From an uncultured Prevotella sp. (GTDB lineage: Bacteria; Bacteroidota; Bacteroidia; Bacteroidales; Bacteroidaceae): a stretch of DNA of 10,521 nucleotides. Both the position numbers and the translations under genes were made by a program. Location: NCBI GenBank assembly GCA_934229335.1, contig CAKQDQ010000086.1, positions 1 to 10,521 on the forward strand. The letters are read 5' to 3'. Positions 1-7,297 of the stretch are shown in pieces; positions within the stretch are counted from its first letter, which is position 1, and every line of letters starts with the position of its first letter. Under the pieces are notes generated by a model. That model was given only the letters and a program-made list of their open reading frames with translations. It searched no databases and was not told where the DNA came from.

Positions 1-53
1 GATTTTGGTTGAGTAGCGGCGTTATAATGGGGCTTTGGGGGTGGTGGATGGAC

Positions 54-290
54 GACGGCGTAAAAACGCCGCCGCACAAGGACGGGAGGGGAACGGAAAG
101 GCGGCAGGGGGAAGGGATGACGGCATGGAAACGCCGCCGCACAAGGACGGAGGGATGGAAAGGAAAAACGACGGCGTAAAAACGCCGCCGCACAAGGACG
201 GGAAGGGATGGAAAGGAAAAACGACGGCATGGAAACGCCGCCACATGAGGACGGAGGGGAACGGAAAGGCGGTGGCTGGGGGAAGGGAGG
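54..290 (-). repeat. Four tandem stem-loop repeats downstream of the recombinase gene
   Basis: Four 20-nt units lie at 54-73, 119-138, 170-189 and 223-242. Units 1 and 3 are identical (plus strand GACGGCGTAAAAACGCCGCC), and units 2 and 4 are identical (GACGGCATGGAAACGCCGCC). Units 1-3 are followed by GCACAAGGACGG; unit 4 has a diverged version. Start-to-start spacing is 65, 51 and 53 nt. Two tail types follow: a long tail after units 1 and 4, and a short purine-rich tail after units 2 and 3. Read on the minus strand each unit folds into an 8-bp stem with a 4-nt loop, and positions that would be A-C mismatches on the plus strand become G-U pairs. That suggests a minus-strand RNA structure, which would lie 3' of the recombinase transcript. 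The overlapping open frames are low-complexity and are not called genes. Role unknown; probably a dispersed intergenic repeat. Confidence 0.75.
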
Positions 291-346
291 GGCTGTTGGA
301 GAAAGGAGAAGAGCTGGGGGGGGGCTGGATGGTGGTTACTTTTATA

Positions 347-1249
347 TTATTTTTTACGGTTACGTGGGTGGCAATGCTCTATCTCTTGGCGTAGATGAGT
401 CATGTCGATGTGAATGTATATTTGGGTAGTACCTATTTTTTCGTGTCCTAACATGGCCTGTATAGCGCGTAGAGATGCCCCGCCTTCCAATAAAGCAGTG
501 GCGAATGAGTGACGAAGAGTGTGAGGCGAGATAGTCTTTCTTATTCCCACCTCGTCAGCAAGGCGTTTGATAATAATCAGTATCATGGTACGTGTGAGGT
601 GTGCTCCACGTCGGTTTAGGAATACGTAATCTTCTTCTCCCGGCTTTATGTTCATGTGACGGCGGTCGTCGTACCACAGGTGCAGCTCGTGTATGGCGGC
701 AGGTGATATTGGCACAAGTCGTTCTTTTGAGCCTTTACCCATCACTCTCACAAATTGCTCTTCTTCATATATATCTGACAGTCTAAGGGCAACAAGTTCT
801 GACACTCGCAGTCCGCACGAGAACAATACTTCTATTATTGCCCTATTACGGTGCCCTTCCCACTTGCTGAGGTCTACGCCAGCTTCGAGGGCGTCAACCT
901 CTTGCGTGGTGAGCACTTCAGGGAGATGTTGGTCTTGTATAGGCGACTCTAACAGCTCTGATGGGTCTTGCTCTATATATCCGTCCATCTCAAGGAATTT
1001 ATATAGCGCACGCACTCCGCACAGTATGCGTGCATGGGTAGAAGACGCCAGTCCGAGGTCGTGCAGTGATGCAGAAAACTCCTCCAGGTCACTGAGCTGT
1101 AGCGTCAGTGGGTCCTTTTGTTCCACTTCGCACCAGTTCGTCAGTTTAGCGACATCGTGCATATATGCCTCAAGTGTATTATCAGAGAGTCCTCGCAAGA
1201 GGCGGATATGTCGACGGAAGTCACGTATATAATTTCTTTTTTCTGTCAT
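347..1249 (-). CDS. xerD: Tyrosine site-specific recombinase, XerD/XerC type
   Basis: This 300-residue cytoplasmic protein is a tyrosine recombinase of the Xer type, which resolves chromosome dimers at dif sites. Residues 1-95 form the SAM-like core-binding domain (the DNTLEAYMHD stretch is typical), and residues about 110-295 form the catalytic domain. The full catalytic set is visible: Arg148 in CGLRVSEL, Lys172 in GKGSKER, His243 and Arg246 in HTLRHSFA, His269 in MLGH, and nucleophile Tyr278 in TTQIYIHI. Length is normal for XerC/XerD. The ATG at 1249 fits the family N-terminus and sits just behind a Bacteroidota -7 element. It is transcribed divergently from the carbohydrate genes and is probably unrelated to them. 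XerD is preferred over XerC from overall resemblance, but the two cannot be separated firmly here. A mobile-element integrase is less likely, because no phage or transposon gene is adjacent. Confidence 0.82.
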   Translation of the reverse strand: MTEKRNYIRDFRRHIRLLRGLSDNTLEAYMHDVAKLTNWCEVEQKDPLTLQLSDLEEFSASLHDLGLASSTHARILCGVRALYKFLEMDGYIEQDPSELLESPIQDQHLPEVLTTQEVDALEAGVDLSKWEGHRNRAIIEVLFSCGLRVSELVALRLSDIYEEEQFVRVMGKGSKERLVPISPAAIHELHLWYDDRRHMNIKPGEEDYVFLNRRGAHLTRTMILIIIKRLADEVGIRKTISPHTLRHSFATALLEGGASLRAIQAMLGHEKIGTTQIYIHIDMTHLRQEIEHCHPRNRKK

Positions 1250-1272
1250 CTTTTTTATGAGTATTAATAGTG

Positions 1273-1280
1273 CAAAGTTA
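1273..1280 (-). promoter_or_regulatory. Bacteroidota-type -7 promoter element for the recombinase gene
   Basis: On the minus strand this reads TAACTTTG, an exact match to the TAnnTTTG -7 consensus of the Bacteroidota primary sigma factor. It ends 23 nt before the ATG at 1249, which would leave a short 5' leader. No clear TTTG -33 box was found at the expected distance; the region upstream is AT-rich. Confidence 0.55.
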
Positions 1281-1343
1281 ACGTTTTTCGATGTAAAATC
1301 GTAATTATTCTGTTAGAAAAAAATATGGTGCTCAGAACAGCTA

Positions 1344-1364
1344 TGCTTTTGCAGTACGAAAGCA
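1344..1364. repeat. Small inverted repeat in the divergent intergenic region
   Basis: TGCTTT at 1344-1349 is complementary to AAAGCA at 1359-1364 across a 9-nt loop. It lies between the two divergent genes and could be part of an operator, but six base pairs is weak and chance is possible. Confidence 0.3.
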
Positions 1365-1388
1365 GCGTTATCGCCAGACGATATGTAT

Positions 1389-1418
1389 GCTATTATCCTC
1401 CCAAAAGGGCATAATAGC
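1389..1418. promoter_or_regulatory. Inverted repeat upstream of the GH51 gene, candidate operator or leader hairpin
   Basis: GCTATTAT at 1389-1396 pairs perfectly with ATAATAGC at 1411-1418, and CCC at 1400-1402 pairs with GGG at 1407-1409 around an AAAA loop; three unpaired bases on one side face one on the other. The hairpin is followed by a T-rich stretch (about 1427-1435). It stands about 135 bp ahead of the GH51 ATG, in an intergenic region between divergent promoters. A terminator has no obvious plus-strand transcript to end here, so an operator or leader structure is more likely. The region 1250-1552 otherwise holds no gene. Confidence 0.45.
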
Positions 1419-1433
1419 AAGCCATATTATTTT

Positions 1434-1455
1434 TTCTCATTTTTCTTCTCATTTT
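1434..1455 (+). repeat. Direct repeat of TTCTCATTTT upstream of GH51
   Basis: The decamer TTCTCATTTT occurs at 1434-1443 and again at 1446-1455, a 12-bp period. Its location roughly 100 bp before the GH51 start makes it a possible activator-binding site. The sequence is T-rich and simple, so chance duplication cannot be excluded. Confidence 0.3.
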
Positions 1456-1552
1456 GTACAATAACCACCGCCCTTAAACGTTATATATAAAATAAGGTGT
1501 ATAAACCTTTTTTTTGAGCCTATATAATACAGCTAAACAATATACAAACAAC

Positions 1553-3535
1553 ATGAATCTACGCAAGACCTCATTGTCAATGCTCATGATGGCGTCGGCA
1601 CTCAGCATGAACGCCCAGAAGAGTATGACCGCGCCACAGGGTGGCAAGCAAATCAGTGACGAACTTATCGGTATCTTCTTTGAGGATATCAGCTCTTCGG
1701 CAGACGGTGGTCTGTACGCAGAGCTGCTGCAGAACGGAGCTTTCGAGTTCAACATCTCAGAGCGCGATGGTTGGGGACCAAGTACCGCATGGCGCGTGAT
1801 ACGCCCTGGTCACTCTCTCGGCATGATAGAGTCGCTACAGGCAGACCCTCTGAACGAGAATAACAAGAACTATATGCGCCTTCACGTAGAGCGCACAAGA
1901 GAGTTTGACGATTATGACGGATGGAAGGGCTTTGGTTTAGAGAACAACGGCTTCGACGGCATTACGGTGAAGAAAGACGGCAAGTACGACTTCTCTTTCT
2001 TTGCCCGTAACGTAGACAAGACTGCCAAGAAGGTGCGCGTGGTACTCGTAGTTCCTGGTAAGGAGAAGAAGATTCTCGCCGAGAACACCTTTACCGTAAA
2101 CGCAGACAAGTGGACAAAATATGACTGCACACTACAGGTTAACGCTGACTGTAAGAACGCTTCACTGCAGGTACTCGTGCTCGACAACGGTGTGATGGAC
2201 GTTGACGCCTTCTCGCTCATGCCACAAGACACCTACAAGGGTCACGGTCTGCGTCGCGACCTTGCAGAGGCACTCGAGGCACTCCACCCTAAGTTCCTGC
2301 GTTTCCCAGGCGGATGCGTTGTACACGGTGGCGGTGATGGCTTCTGGAACACATACCGCTGGAAGACCACTCTCGGTCCGAAGGAGCAGCGCCGACAGCT
2401 GAAGAACACCTGGGGCTACCACCAGTCAGTGGGCTTAGGCTACTACGAGTACTTCCAGATGTGTGAAGATATGAACATGCAGCCACTGCCTATCCTGCCT
2501 TGTGGCGTAAGCTGCCAGGGCACAAACGGTGGTTGGAACATGTGGCCAAAGCAGGCACAGGACGTCGTTCCAATGAGCGAGATGGACGAATGGGTGCAGG
2601 ATGCCCTCGACCTCATAGAGTGGGCTAACGGCGATGTCACCACAAAGTGGGGCAAGGTGCGTGCGGAGGCTGGTCACCCCAAGCCTTTCAACCTGAAGTA
2701 TCTCGGCATAGGCAACGAGGAGAAGATATCTCCTGAGTTTGCCGAGAGATTTAAGTATATGTACGAAAAGGTGCATAAGGCACACCCAGAGATTGTCATC
2801 GTAGGCACCGCAGGTCCTGGTTCTCACCCTGGCAACCCCGACTACGATAACGGTTGGAAGTTAGCCGACGAACTCGGTATGCCTATCATCGACGAGCACT
2901 ACTACGAGCCATACACCTACTTCGAGACAAGTCGTCAGTACGACAAATATCCTCGCGACCGCAAGACGAAGGTGTATCTCGGTGAATATGCCTCAAAAGA
3001 CAAGAAGCTGCGCGACGCCTTAGCAGAGGCTCTGTACCTGTTGCACGTAGAGCGCAACGCTGACGTAGTGACCATGACCAGCTATGCCCCACTCTTCGCA
3101 CGCAAGAACGCCACCAACTGGAACCCTGACTTGATATACTTTGACAACGAGCGTCCTTACCTCACCTGCAGCTACTACGTGCAGCAAATGTTCGGTAAGT
3201 CATCAGGCAACTACTATTACGGTGACTGCGTGAAGTTCCAGGGCGAACAGACCAACCTGCAGGAGCAGTCAGTGGTGCTCAACACCAAGACACGCAAGCT
3301 CTACGTTAAGGTATGTAACGCTTCTGGCGACGTCAAGAAGATAGACCTCGACCTCTCACGCTTCAAGGGCATGAAGGCTATGGCGGTGAAGACAACCGTC
3401 ACTGGTCAGCCAGAGAGCGAGAACAACTTTGACAAGCAGCAGGTCGTTCCTATCGTAGAATACGCCAAGATGAGCAAGAAGATGACGGTAGACGTGCAGC
3501 CTTACTCATTCGTGATGTATGAAATAAACTTGTAA
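1553..3535 (+). CDS. Secreted GH51 alpha-L-arabinofuranosidase
   Basis: The 660-residue product belongs to glycoside hydrolase family 51, retaining enzymes that remove alpha-L-arabinofuranosyl side chains from arabinoxylan or arabinan. Residues 1-21 form a signal peptide (MNLRK, hydrophobic core, SMNA before Gln22), so it acts in the periplasm or outside. A CBM4/9-like beta-sandwich region spans about residues 60-222, the (beta/alpha)8 catalytic barrel about 232-532, and a C-terminal beta domain 533-660. The acid/base is Glu389 in GIGNEE, and the nucleophile is Glu478 in YLGEYAS. DEHYYEP near residue 449 is also family-typical. The ATG at 1553 was chosen because it gives a clean signal peptide; a TTG at 1514 would add 13 residues before it. 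It is the first gene of the plus-strand run and is followed by a 187-nt gap containing strong hairpins. Family assignment is firm, but the natural substrate is inferred. Confidence 0.9.
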   Translation: MNLRKTSLSMLMMASALSMNAQKSMTAPQGGKQISDELIGIFFEDISSSADGGLYAELLQNGAFEFNISERDGWGPSTAWRVIRPGHSLGMIESLQADPLNENNKNYMRLHVERTREFDDYDGWKGFGLENNGFDGITVKKDGKYDFSFFARNVDKTAKKVRVVLVVPGKEKKILAENTFTVNADKWTKYDCTLQVNADCKNASLQVLVLDNGVMDVDAFSLMPQDTYKGHGLRRDLAEALEALHPKFLRFPGGCVVHGGGDGFWNTYRWKTTLGPKEQRRQLKNTWGYHQSVGLGYYEYFQMCEDMNMQPLPILPCGVSCQGTNGGWNMWPKQAQDVVPMSEMDEWVQDALDLIEWANGDVTTKWGKVRAEAGHPKPFNLKYLGIGNEEKISPEFAERFKYMYEKVHKAHPEIVIVGTAGPGSHPGNPDYDNGWKLADELGMPIIDEHYYEPYTYFETSRQYDKYPRDRKTKVYLGEYASKDKKLRDALAEALYLLHVERNADVVTMTSYAPLFARKNATNWNPDLIYFDNERPYLTCSYYVQQMFGKSSGNYYYGDCVKFQGEQTNLQEQSVVLNTKTRKLYVKVCNASGDVKKIDLDLSRFKGMKAMAVKTTVTGQPESENNFDKQQVVPIVEYAKMSKKMTVDVQPYSFVMYEINL

Positions 3536-3546
3536 GACGAGACCTT

Positions 3547-3583
3547 ACCCCTCTCCCTGCCCTCCCCCCGAGGGGAGGGAGAG
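3547..3583 (+). repeat. GC-rich hairpin after GH51, left arm of a long inverted repeat
   Basis: CTCTCCC (3551-3557) pairs with GGGAGAG (3577-3583), and TCCCC (3563-3567) pairs with GGGGA (3572-3576), with an internal bulge and a four-base loop. It begins 11 nt after the GH51 stop and may end or stabilise that transcript, although no clean T-tract follows directly. Positions 3547-3568 are also the perfect reverse complement of 3684-3705. Confidence 0.65.
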
Positions 3584-3671
3584 TATGGCTTATTTGCTTT
3601 TTACATAACGCCACTCTTCTCTCGATTCTCTTTTGATTTGGAGGTAGCATCAGCGAATAGTACCATATTCC

Positions 3672-3713
3672 CCCTCCCCCCCAGGGGGAGGGCAGGGAGA
3701 GGGGTTGTTTTTT
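3672..3713 (+). promoter_or_regulatory. GC-rich hairpin and T-tract just before GH95
   Basis: CCCTCCCCC (3672-3680) pairs with GGGGGAGGG (3684-3692) over a 3-nt loop. Positions 3684-3705 can instead pair, base for base over 22 positions, with 3547-3568 upstream. In that alternative fold the helix is followed at once by TGTTTTTTTT, as in a factor-independent terminator. The structure sits only 9 nt before the GH95 start codon. It may be a leader attenuator, or simply a GC-rich intergenic repeat of Bacteroidota genomes. Confidence 0.5.
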
Positions 3714-3722
3714 TTATTTACT

Positions 3723-6164
3723 ATGAAAAAAATATTACTTACCCTTACCGCTTTCCTCTTCATCTCATTCACCGCCACAGCGCAGAAGCTGTGGTACAGC
3801 AGTCCCGCCAAGTGGTGGTTGGAAGCACTGCCTGTAGGCAACTCACACCTCGGAGCCATGGACTTCGGAGGTACTGAGACAGAGGAACTGCAGATTAACG
3901 AAGAGACATTCTGGTCAGGAAGCCCGTATAACAACAACTCTAAGACCTCGCTGCAACATCTTGCCGAGGTTAGGCAACTCATCTTCAGCGGCAAGGAGAA
4001 ACAAGCAGCTTCCATTATAAATAAGGAGTTCATACCAGGACCTCACGGTATGCGCTTCCTCAACGTGGGAAGCATGAAGTTGACATTCCCTGGTCACAGT
4101 GCCGCCACAGACTATTACCGCGACCTCAACCTCGCCAACGCTACAGCGACGACACGCTATAAGGTGGGCGACGTAACATACACCCGTACCACCTTCGCCT
4201 CTATGACCGACGGTATCATAGTGATGCGCATAGAGGCAAGCCAGCCTGGTGCACTAAGCATGACCCTCGGCTACGGCAGCGAGATGGAATATACTGCCAC
4301 CGCCAAGGGAGGTACCCTCACCGCAACAGTGAAAAACGACGAGCAGGAGGGCATAAAGGGCGGACTTACAGCTCAGTGCATCATGCAGGTTAAGGCCGAC
4401 GGAAAGACTGTTGGCAAGGGTAACACGGTGAACGTGACTGGTGCTACCACGGCAACGATATACGTTAGCTGCGCCACTAACTTCGTGAACTACCACGACA
4501 TCAGCGGCAACGCCCTCAAGAAAGCACAGGGTTACCTCAAGGCAGTAGCCAAGAAGCAGTACAGCGACCTCCTCTCCGCTCATACAGCGGCATACAAGGA
4601 GCAGTTTGACCGTGTGAAACTGTCGCTGCCCGAAGGCAAGAACGCCAAGTTAGAGACCGACAAACGCGTGGAGCGTTTCGCTAAAGACGGCAACGACCAG
4701 TCGCTCGTGGCACTCATGTTCCAGTATGGTCGCTACCTCCTCATCTCTTCATCGCAGCCTGGCGGACAGCCTGCCAACCTGCAAGGAGTGTGGAACGCCA
4801 AGAAGAAAGCACCATGGGATTCTAAGTATACCATCAACATCAACACCGAGATGAACTACTGGCCCGCTGATGTCTGCAATCTCTCAGAGACCGCCGAACC
4901 ACTCTTCAGCATGGTTCGCGACCTCTCCCAGACTGGTAGTGTGACGGCAAAGCAGATGTATAACTGCAATGGCTGGGTGGCACACCATAACACTGACCTC
5001 TGGCGCATTGCCGGACCCGTAGACGGTGCACCATGGGGAATGTTCCCTAACGGTGGCGCATGGCTCTCAACACACATCTGGCAGCACTACCTGTACAGTG
5101 GCGACAAGGCGTTCTTGAAGTCATACTACCCCGTACTGGCAGGCGCAGCTCGTTTCTATCTCGACTATATGCAGAAGGATCCACGCAACGGATGGCTCGT
5201 GGCAGTACCGTCAGTGTCGCCAGAACATGGTCCGAAGGGCACAGGAACACCTGTCACCGCTGGCTGCACCATGGACAACCAGATTATCTTCGACGCACTG
5301 ACACAGGCTCTCTCAGCCCTGAACGTAGTGGAACCAGGCAATAAGGCGTTTGCCGACAGCCTCAGAGCAGCCATAGCGCAGTTGCCGCCAATGCACGTAG
5401 GACAGTACAACCAGTTGCAGGAGTGGCTGCAAGACGCTGACGACCCAAAGGACCAGCACCGCCATATCTCACAGCTCTACGGACTGTTCCCAAGCAATCA
5501 AGTGTCGCCTTACCGCAACCCAGAGCTCTTTCAGGCAGCTCGCAACACGCTCTTGCAGCGTGGCGACATGGCAACAGGATGGAGCTTAGGCTGGAAGACC
5601 TGCTTCTGGGCACGTATGCTCGACGGCAACCACGCTTATAAAATTATATCTAATATGCTCCATCTCCTTCCTAACGAGGGTCAGGAGAAGGAACATCCCG
5701 ACGGCAGAACATTCCCTAACCTCTTCGACGCGCACCCCCCATTCCAGATAGATGGTAACTTTGGCGTCACCGCCGGCATAGCCGAGATGCTAATGCAGAG
5801 CCATGACGGTGCGCTACATCTGCTCCCTGCCCTACCCGACGCATGGCAGACGGGCGAAGTAAGCGGACTGGTGGCACGCGGAGGATTTGTCATCGACGAG
5901 CTTATGTGGGAAGGACAGCAGCTCAGCTGCGTCACCATCACCTCACGTCTTGGTGGCAATCTGCGTCTGCGTTCATACGTTCCGCTAAAGGGCGAGGGAC
6001 TGAAACCAGCGCAAGGCGAGAACAGTAACGCGTTCTATACTGTTGCCAACATAAAGAAGCCAGTAGTAAGCGAGAAAATAAACGCGCAACAGCCACTATT
6101 ATATAAGGTGTACGAATACGACATCATGACAGAGGCTGGTAAGCAATACACCTTTAAGAGGTAA
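3723..6164 (+). CDS. Secreted GH95 alpha-L-fucosidase or alpha-L-galactosidase
   Basis: The 813-residue protein is a family GH95 inverting exo-glycosidase that removes terminal alpha-linked L-fucose, or L-galactose in some members. Residues 1-20 are a signal peptide ([20 protein letters not shown], cut before Gln). An N-terminal beta-domain covers about 21-275, the (alpha/alpha)6 barrel about 300-690, and a C-terminal beta-domain the rest. Catalytic residues by family analogy are Asn372 and Asn374 in NINTEMNYW, general acid Glu501 in SVSPEHG, and Asp677 in QIDGNFG. Residue 370, two before the first Asn, is Thr where the Bifidobacterium fucosidase AfcA has His419; this may favour L-galactose. 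The ATG at 3723 gives the signal peptide directly; an in-frame TTG at 3705 lies inside the upstream hairpin and is rejected. Its stop codon lies in a small palindrome shared with the next intergenic gap. The family call is firm; the sugar specificity is open. Confidence 0.9.
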   Translation: MKKILLTLTAFLFISFTATAQKLWYSSPAKWWLEALPVGNSHLGAMDFGGTETEELQINEETFWSGSPYNNNSKTSLQHLAEVRQLIFSGKEKQAASIINKEFIPGPHGMRFLNVGSMKLTFPGHSAATDYYRDLNLANATATTRYKVGDVTYTRTTFASMTDGIIVMRIEASQPGALSMTLGYGSEMEYTATAKGGTLTATVKNDEQEGIKGGLTAQCIMQVKADGKTVGKGNTVNVTGATTATIYVSCATNFVNYHDISGNALKKAQGYLKAVAKKQYSDLLSAHTAAYKEQFDRVKLSLPEGKNAKLETDKRVERFAKDGNDQSLVALMFQYGRYLLISSSQPGGQPANLQGVWNAKKKAPWDSKYTININTEMNYWPADVCNLSETAEPLFSMVRDLSQTGSVTAKQMYNCNGWVAHHNTDLWRIAGPVDGAPWGMFPNGGAWLSTHIWQHYLYSGDKAFLKSYYPVLAGAARFYLDYMQKDPRNGWLVAVPSVSPEHGPKGTGTPVTAGCTMDNQIIFDALTQALSALNVVEPGNKAFADSLRAAIAQLPPMHVGQYNQLQEWLQDADDPKDQHRHISQLYGLFPSNQVSPYRNPELFQAARNTLLQRGDMATGWSLGWKTCFWARMLDGNHAYKIISNMLHLLPNEGQEKEHPDGRTFPNLFDAHPPFQIDGNFGVTAGIAEMLMQSHDGALHLLPALPDAWQTGEVSGLVARGGFVIDELMWEGQQLSCVTITSRLGGNLRLRSYVPLKGEGLKPAQGENSNAFYTVANIKKPVVSEKINAQQPLLYKVYEYDIMTEAGKQYTFKR

Positions 6165-6177
6165 TACATATATTACC
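6160..6177. repeat. 18-bp palindrome over the GH95 stop codon
   Basis: GGTAATA at 6160-6166 and TATTACC at 6171-6177 are perfect reverse complements around CATA. The left arm includes the TAA stop of GH95, and the methyltransferase ATG follows 14 nt after the right arm. There is no T-tract, so it is not a standard terminator. It could be an operator, a processing hairpin or a chance AT-rich palindrome. Confidence 0.4.
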
Positions 6178-6191
6178 AATACAACCACACA

Positions 6192-7292
6192 ATGCACTTA
6201 TTTCCAGAATTAAAGAAAAGATACACCAGTGAACATCTGTCTGCCCGCGAAGCTCAACGGCAGGCAGAGTTCATCGCTTGGGGACCTATGGTATTCCAAG
6301 CATCACGCATACTGATAACAACAGGCATACTCGGTATGCTGCACGACAGTAAAGACGGCATGACAGAAGCGGAGATTGCAGAACGCACCGCACTGTCGCC
6401 ATACGCCGTAAAGTGCCTGATGGAGGCGGCACTGTGCATCGGCACCGTGCTGATAGACACCGAGACCAACCGATACACCATGTCGAAGACGGGCTGGTTC
6501 TTGCTCAACGACCCTGCCACAAGGGTCAATGTCGACTTTAACCACGACGTGAACTACGAGGGAATGTTCCACCTTGAAGAAGCATTACGCGAGGGTAAGC
6601 CTGCTGGTCTGCGCCACTTCGGATCGTGGAAGACTATCTACGAGGGGCTCTCCAGCTTGCCAGAACAGGTACAGAAGAGCTGGTTCGGCTTCGACCACTT
6701 CTACAGTGACTCCTCTTTCCCAGAGGCATTGGAGATAGTTTTCGACAAACACCACACACGCACTCTGTATGATGTAGGCGGCAACACAGGCAAATGGGCA
6801 CTGCAATGCGTAGCGCACAACAAGGAAGTGGAGGTCACCGTGCTCGACTTACCGCAGCAGATAGAGTTGCTGCGTGCCAACATTCAGGGTAAGGAAGGGG
6901 CAGAACGCATCAAGGGTCACGGCATAGACCTGCTCAACCCCGACGCAGCCTTCCCCGTAGCAGATGGAGAGCTGGACGCTATATGGATGAGTCAGTTCCT
7001 TGATTGTTTCTCTGAAGAAGAGATAGTCAGCATACTAAAGCGTGCCAAGGCAGCTATGACAGCAGGCACTCGCCTCTACGTCATGGAGACACTATGGGAC
7101 CGTCAGCGTTTCGAACCAGCGGCTTTCTGCCTCACCATGACCAGTCTCTACTTTACTGCACTTGCCAACGGCAACAGTAAGATGTACCACTCTGAGGATA
7201 TGGAACGCCTTGTTAACGAGGCAGGACTGACGTTAGAGCACATATACGACGGGTTAGGACAGGGACACAGCGTGATGGTAATAAAGAAGTAA
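6192..7292 (+). CDS. SAM-dependent methyltransferase, O-methyltransferase-like
   Basis: This 366-residue protein has no signal peptide and should act in the cytoplasm. Residues about 20-110 form a winged-helix/dimerisation domain like that of small-molecule O-methyltransferases (MTEAEIAERTALSPYAV, then a wing near YTMSKTGWFL). Residues about 165-366 are a Rossmann-type methyltransferase domain: SAM motif I is LYDVGGNTGK (192-201), the adenosine-binding acidic motif is LDLP (218-221), and a motif IV-like segment is MSQFLDCFSEEE (266-277). The usual His-Asp/Trp catalytic base motif of plant-type enzymes is replaced by Leu-Asp-Cys-Phe, and the third Gly of motif I is Asn. Family resemblance points to the methyltransferases of Bacteroidota polyene (aryl polyene/flexirubin-like) clusters; that is inferred from recalled sequence patterns. 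It starts 27 nt after GH95 and ends 5 nt before the ketosynthase, so co-transcription with the latter is very likely. The methyl acceptor is unknown. Confidence 0.75.
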   Translation: MHLFPELKKRYTSEHLSAREAQRQAEFIAWGPMVFQASRILITTGILGMLHDSKDGMTEAEIAERTALSPYAVKCLMEAALCIGTVLIDTETNRYTMSKTGWFLLNDPATRVNVDFNHDVNYEGMFHLEEALREGKPAGLRHFGSWKTIYEGLSSLPEQVQKSWFGFDHFYSDSSFPEALEIVFDKHHTRTLYDVGGNTGKWALQCVAHNKEVEVTVLDLPQQIELLRANIQGKEGAERIKGHGIDLLNPDAAFPVADGELDAIWMSQFLDCFSEEEIVSILKRAKAAMTAGTRLYVMETLWDRQRFEPAAFCLTMTSLYFTALANGNSKMYHSEDMERLVNEAGLTLEHIYDGLGQGHSVMVIKK

Positions 7293-7297
7293 CACAA

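Noticed and set aside
54..242. CRISPR array
   Set aside because: The units carry internal hairpins, spacing is uneven (65, 51, 53 nt), the sequences between units are themselves repeated, and no cas gene is present.
22..429. Overlapping open frames on both strands across the repeat region, up to 119 codons
   Set aside because: Their translations are low-complexity repeats of the DNA units (for example LCGGVFTPSF-like strings), frames on both strands stay open because of the same repeat composition, and no domain is recognisable.
347..1249. Recombinase as integrase of a mobile element carrying the neighbouring genes
   Set aside because: Length and catalytic motifs fit housekeeping XerC/XerD, it has its own promoter facing away, and no att-like duplication, tRNA or phage gene was seen.
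1514..1552. TTG start for the GH51 gene, adding 13 residues
   Set aside because: It would put a polar stretch ahead of an otherwise standard signal peptide beginning at the ATG at 1553.
2435..2827. Long minus-strand open frames inside GH51, and similar ones in the other plus-strand genes (3650-4033, 4254-4583, 7814-8164, 9039-9392)
   Set aside because: They are antisense to genes with complete catalytic motifs, show no recognisable domains, and fit codon-bias shadows.
3705..3722. TTG start for the GH95 gene, adding 6 residues
   Set aside because: The codon is inside the GC-rich inverted repeat, and the ATG at 3723 directly gives a classic MKKI signal peptide.
1553..6164. Complete polysaccharide utilisation locus
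   Set aside because: There is no SusC/SusD pair, hybrid two-component system or ECF sigma gene in the window; only degradative enzymes are visible.
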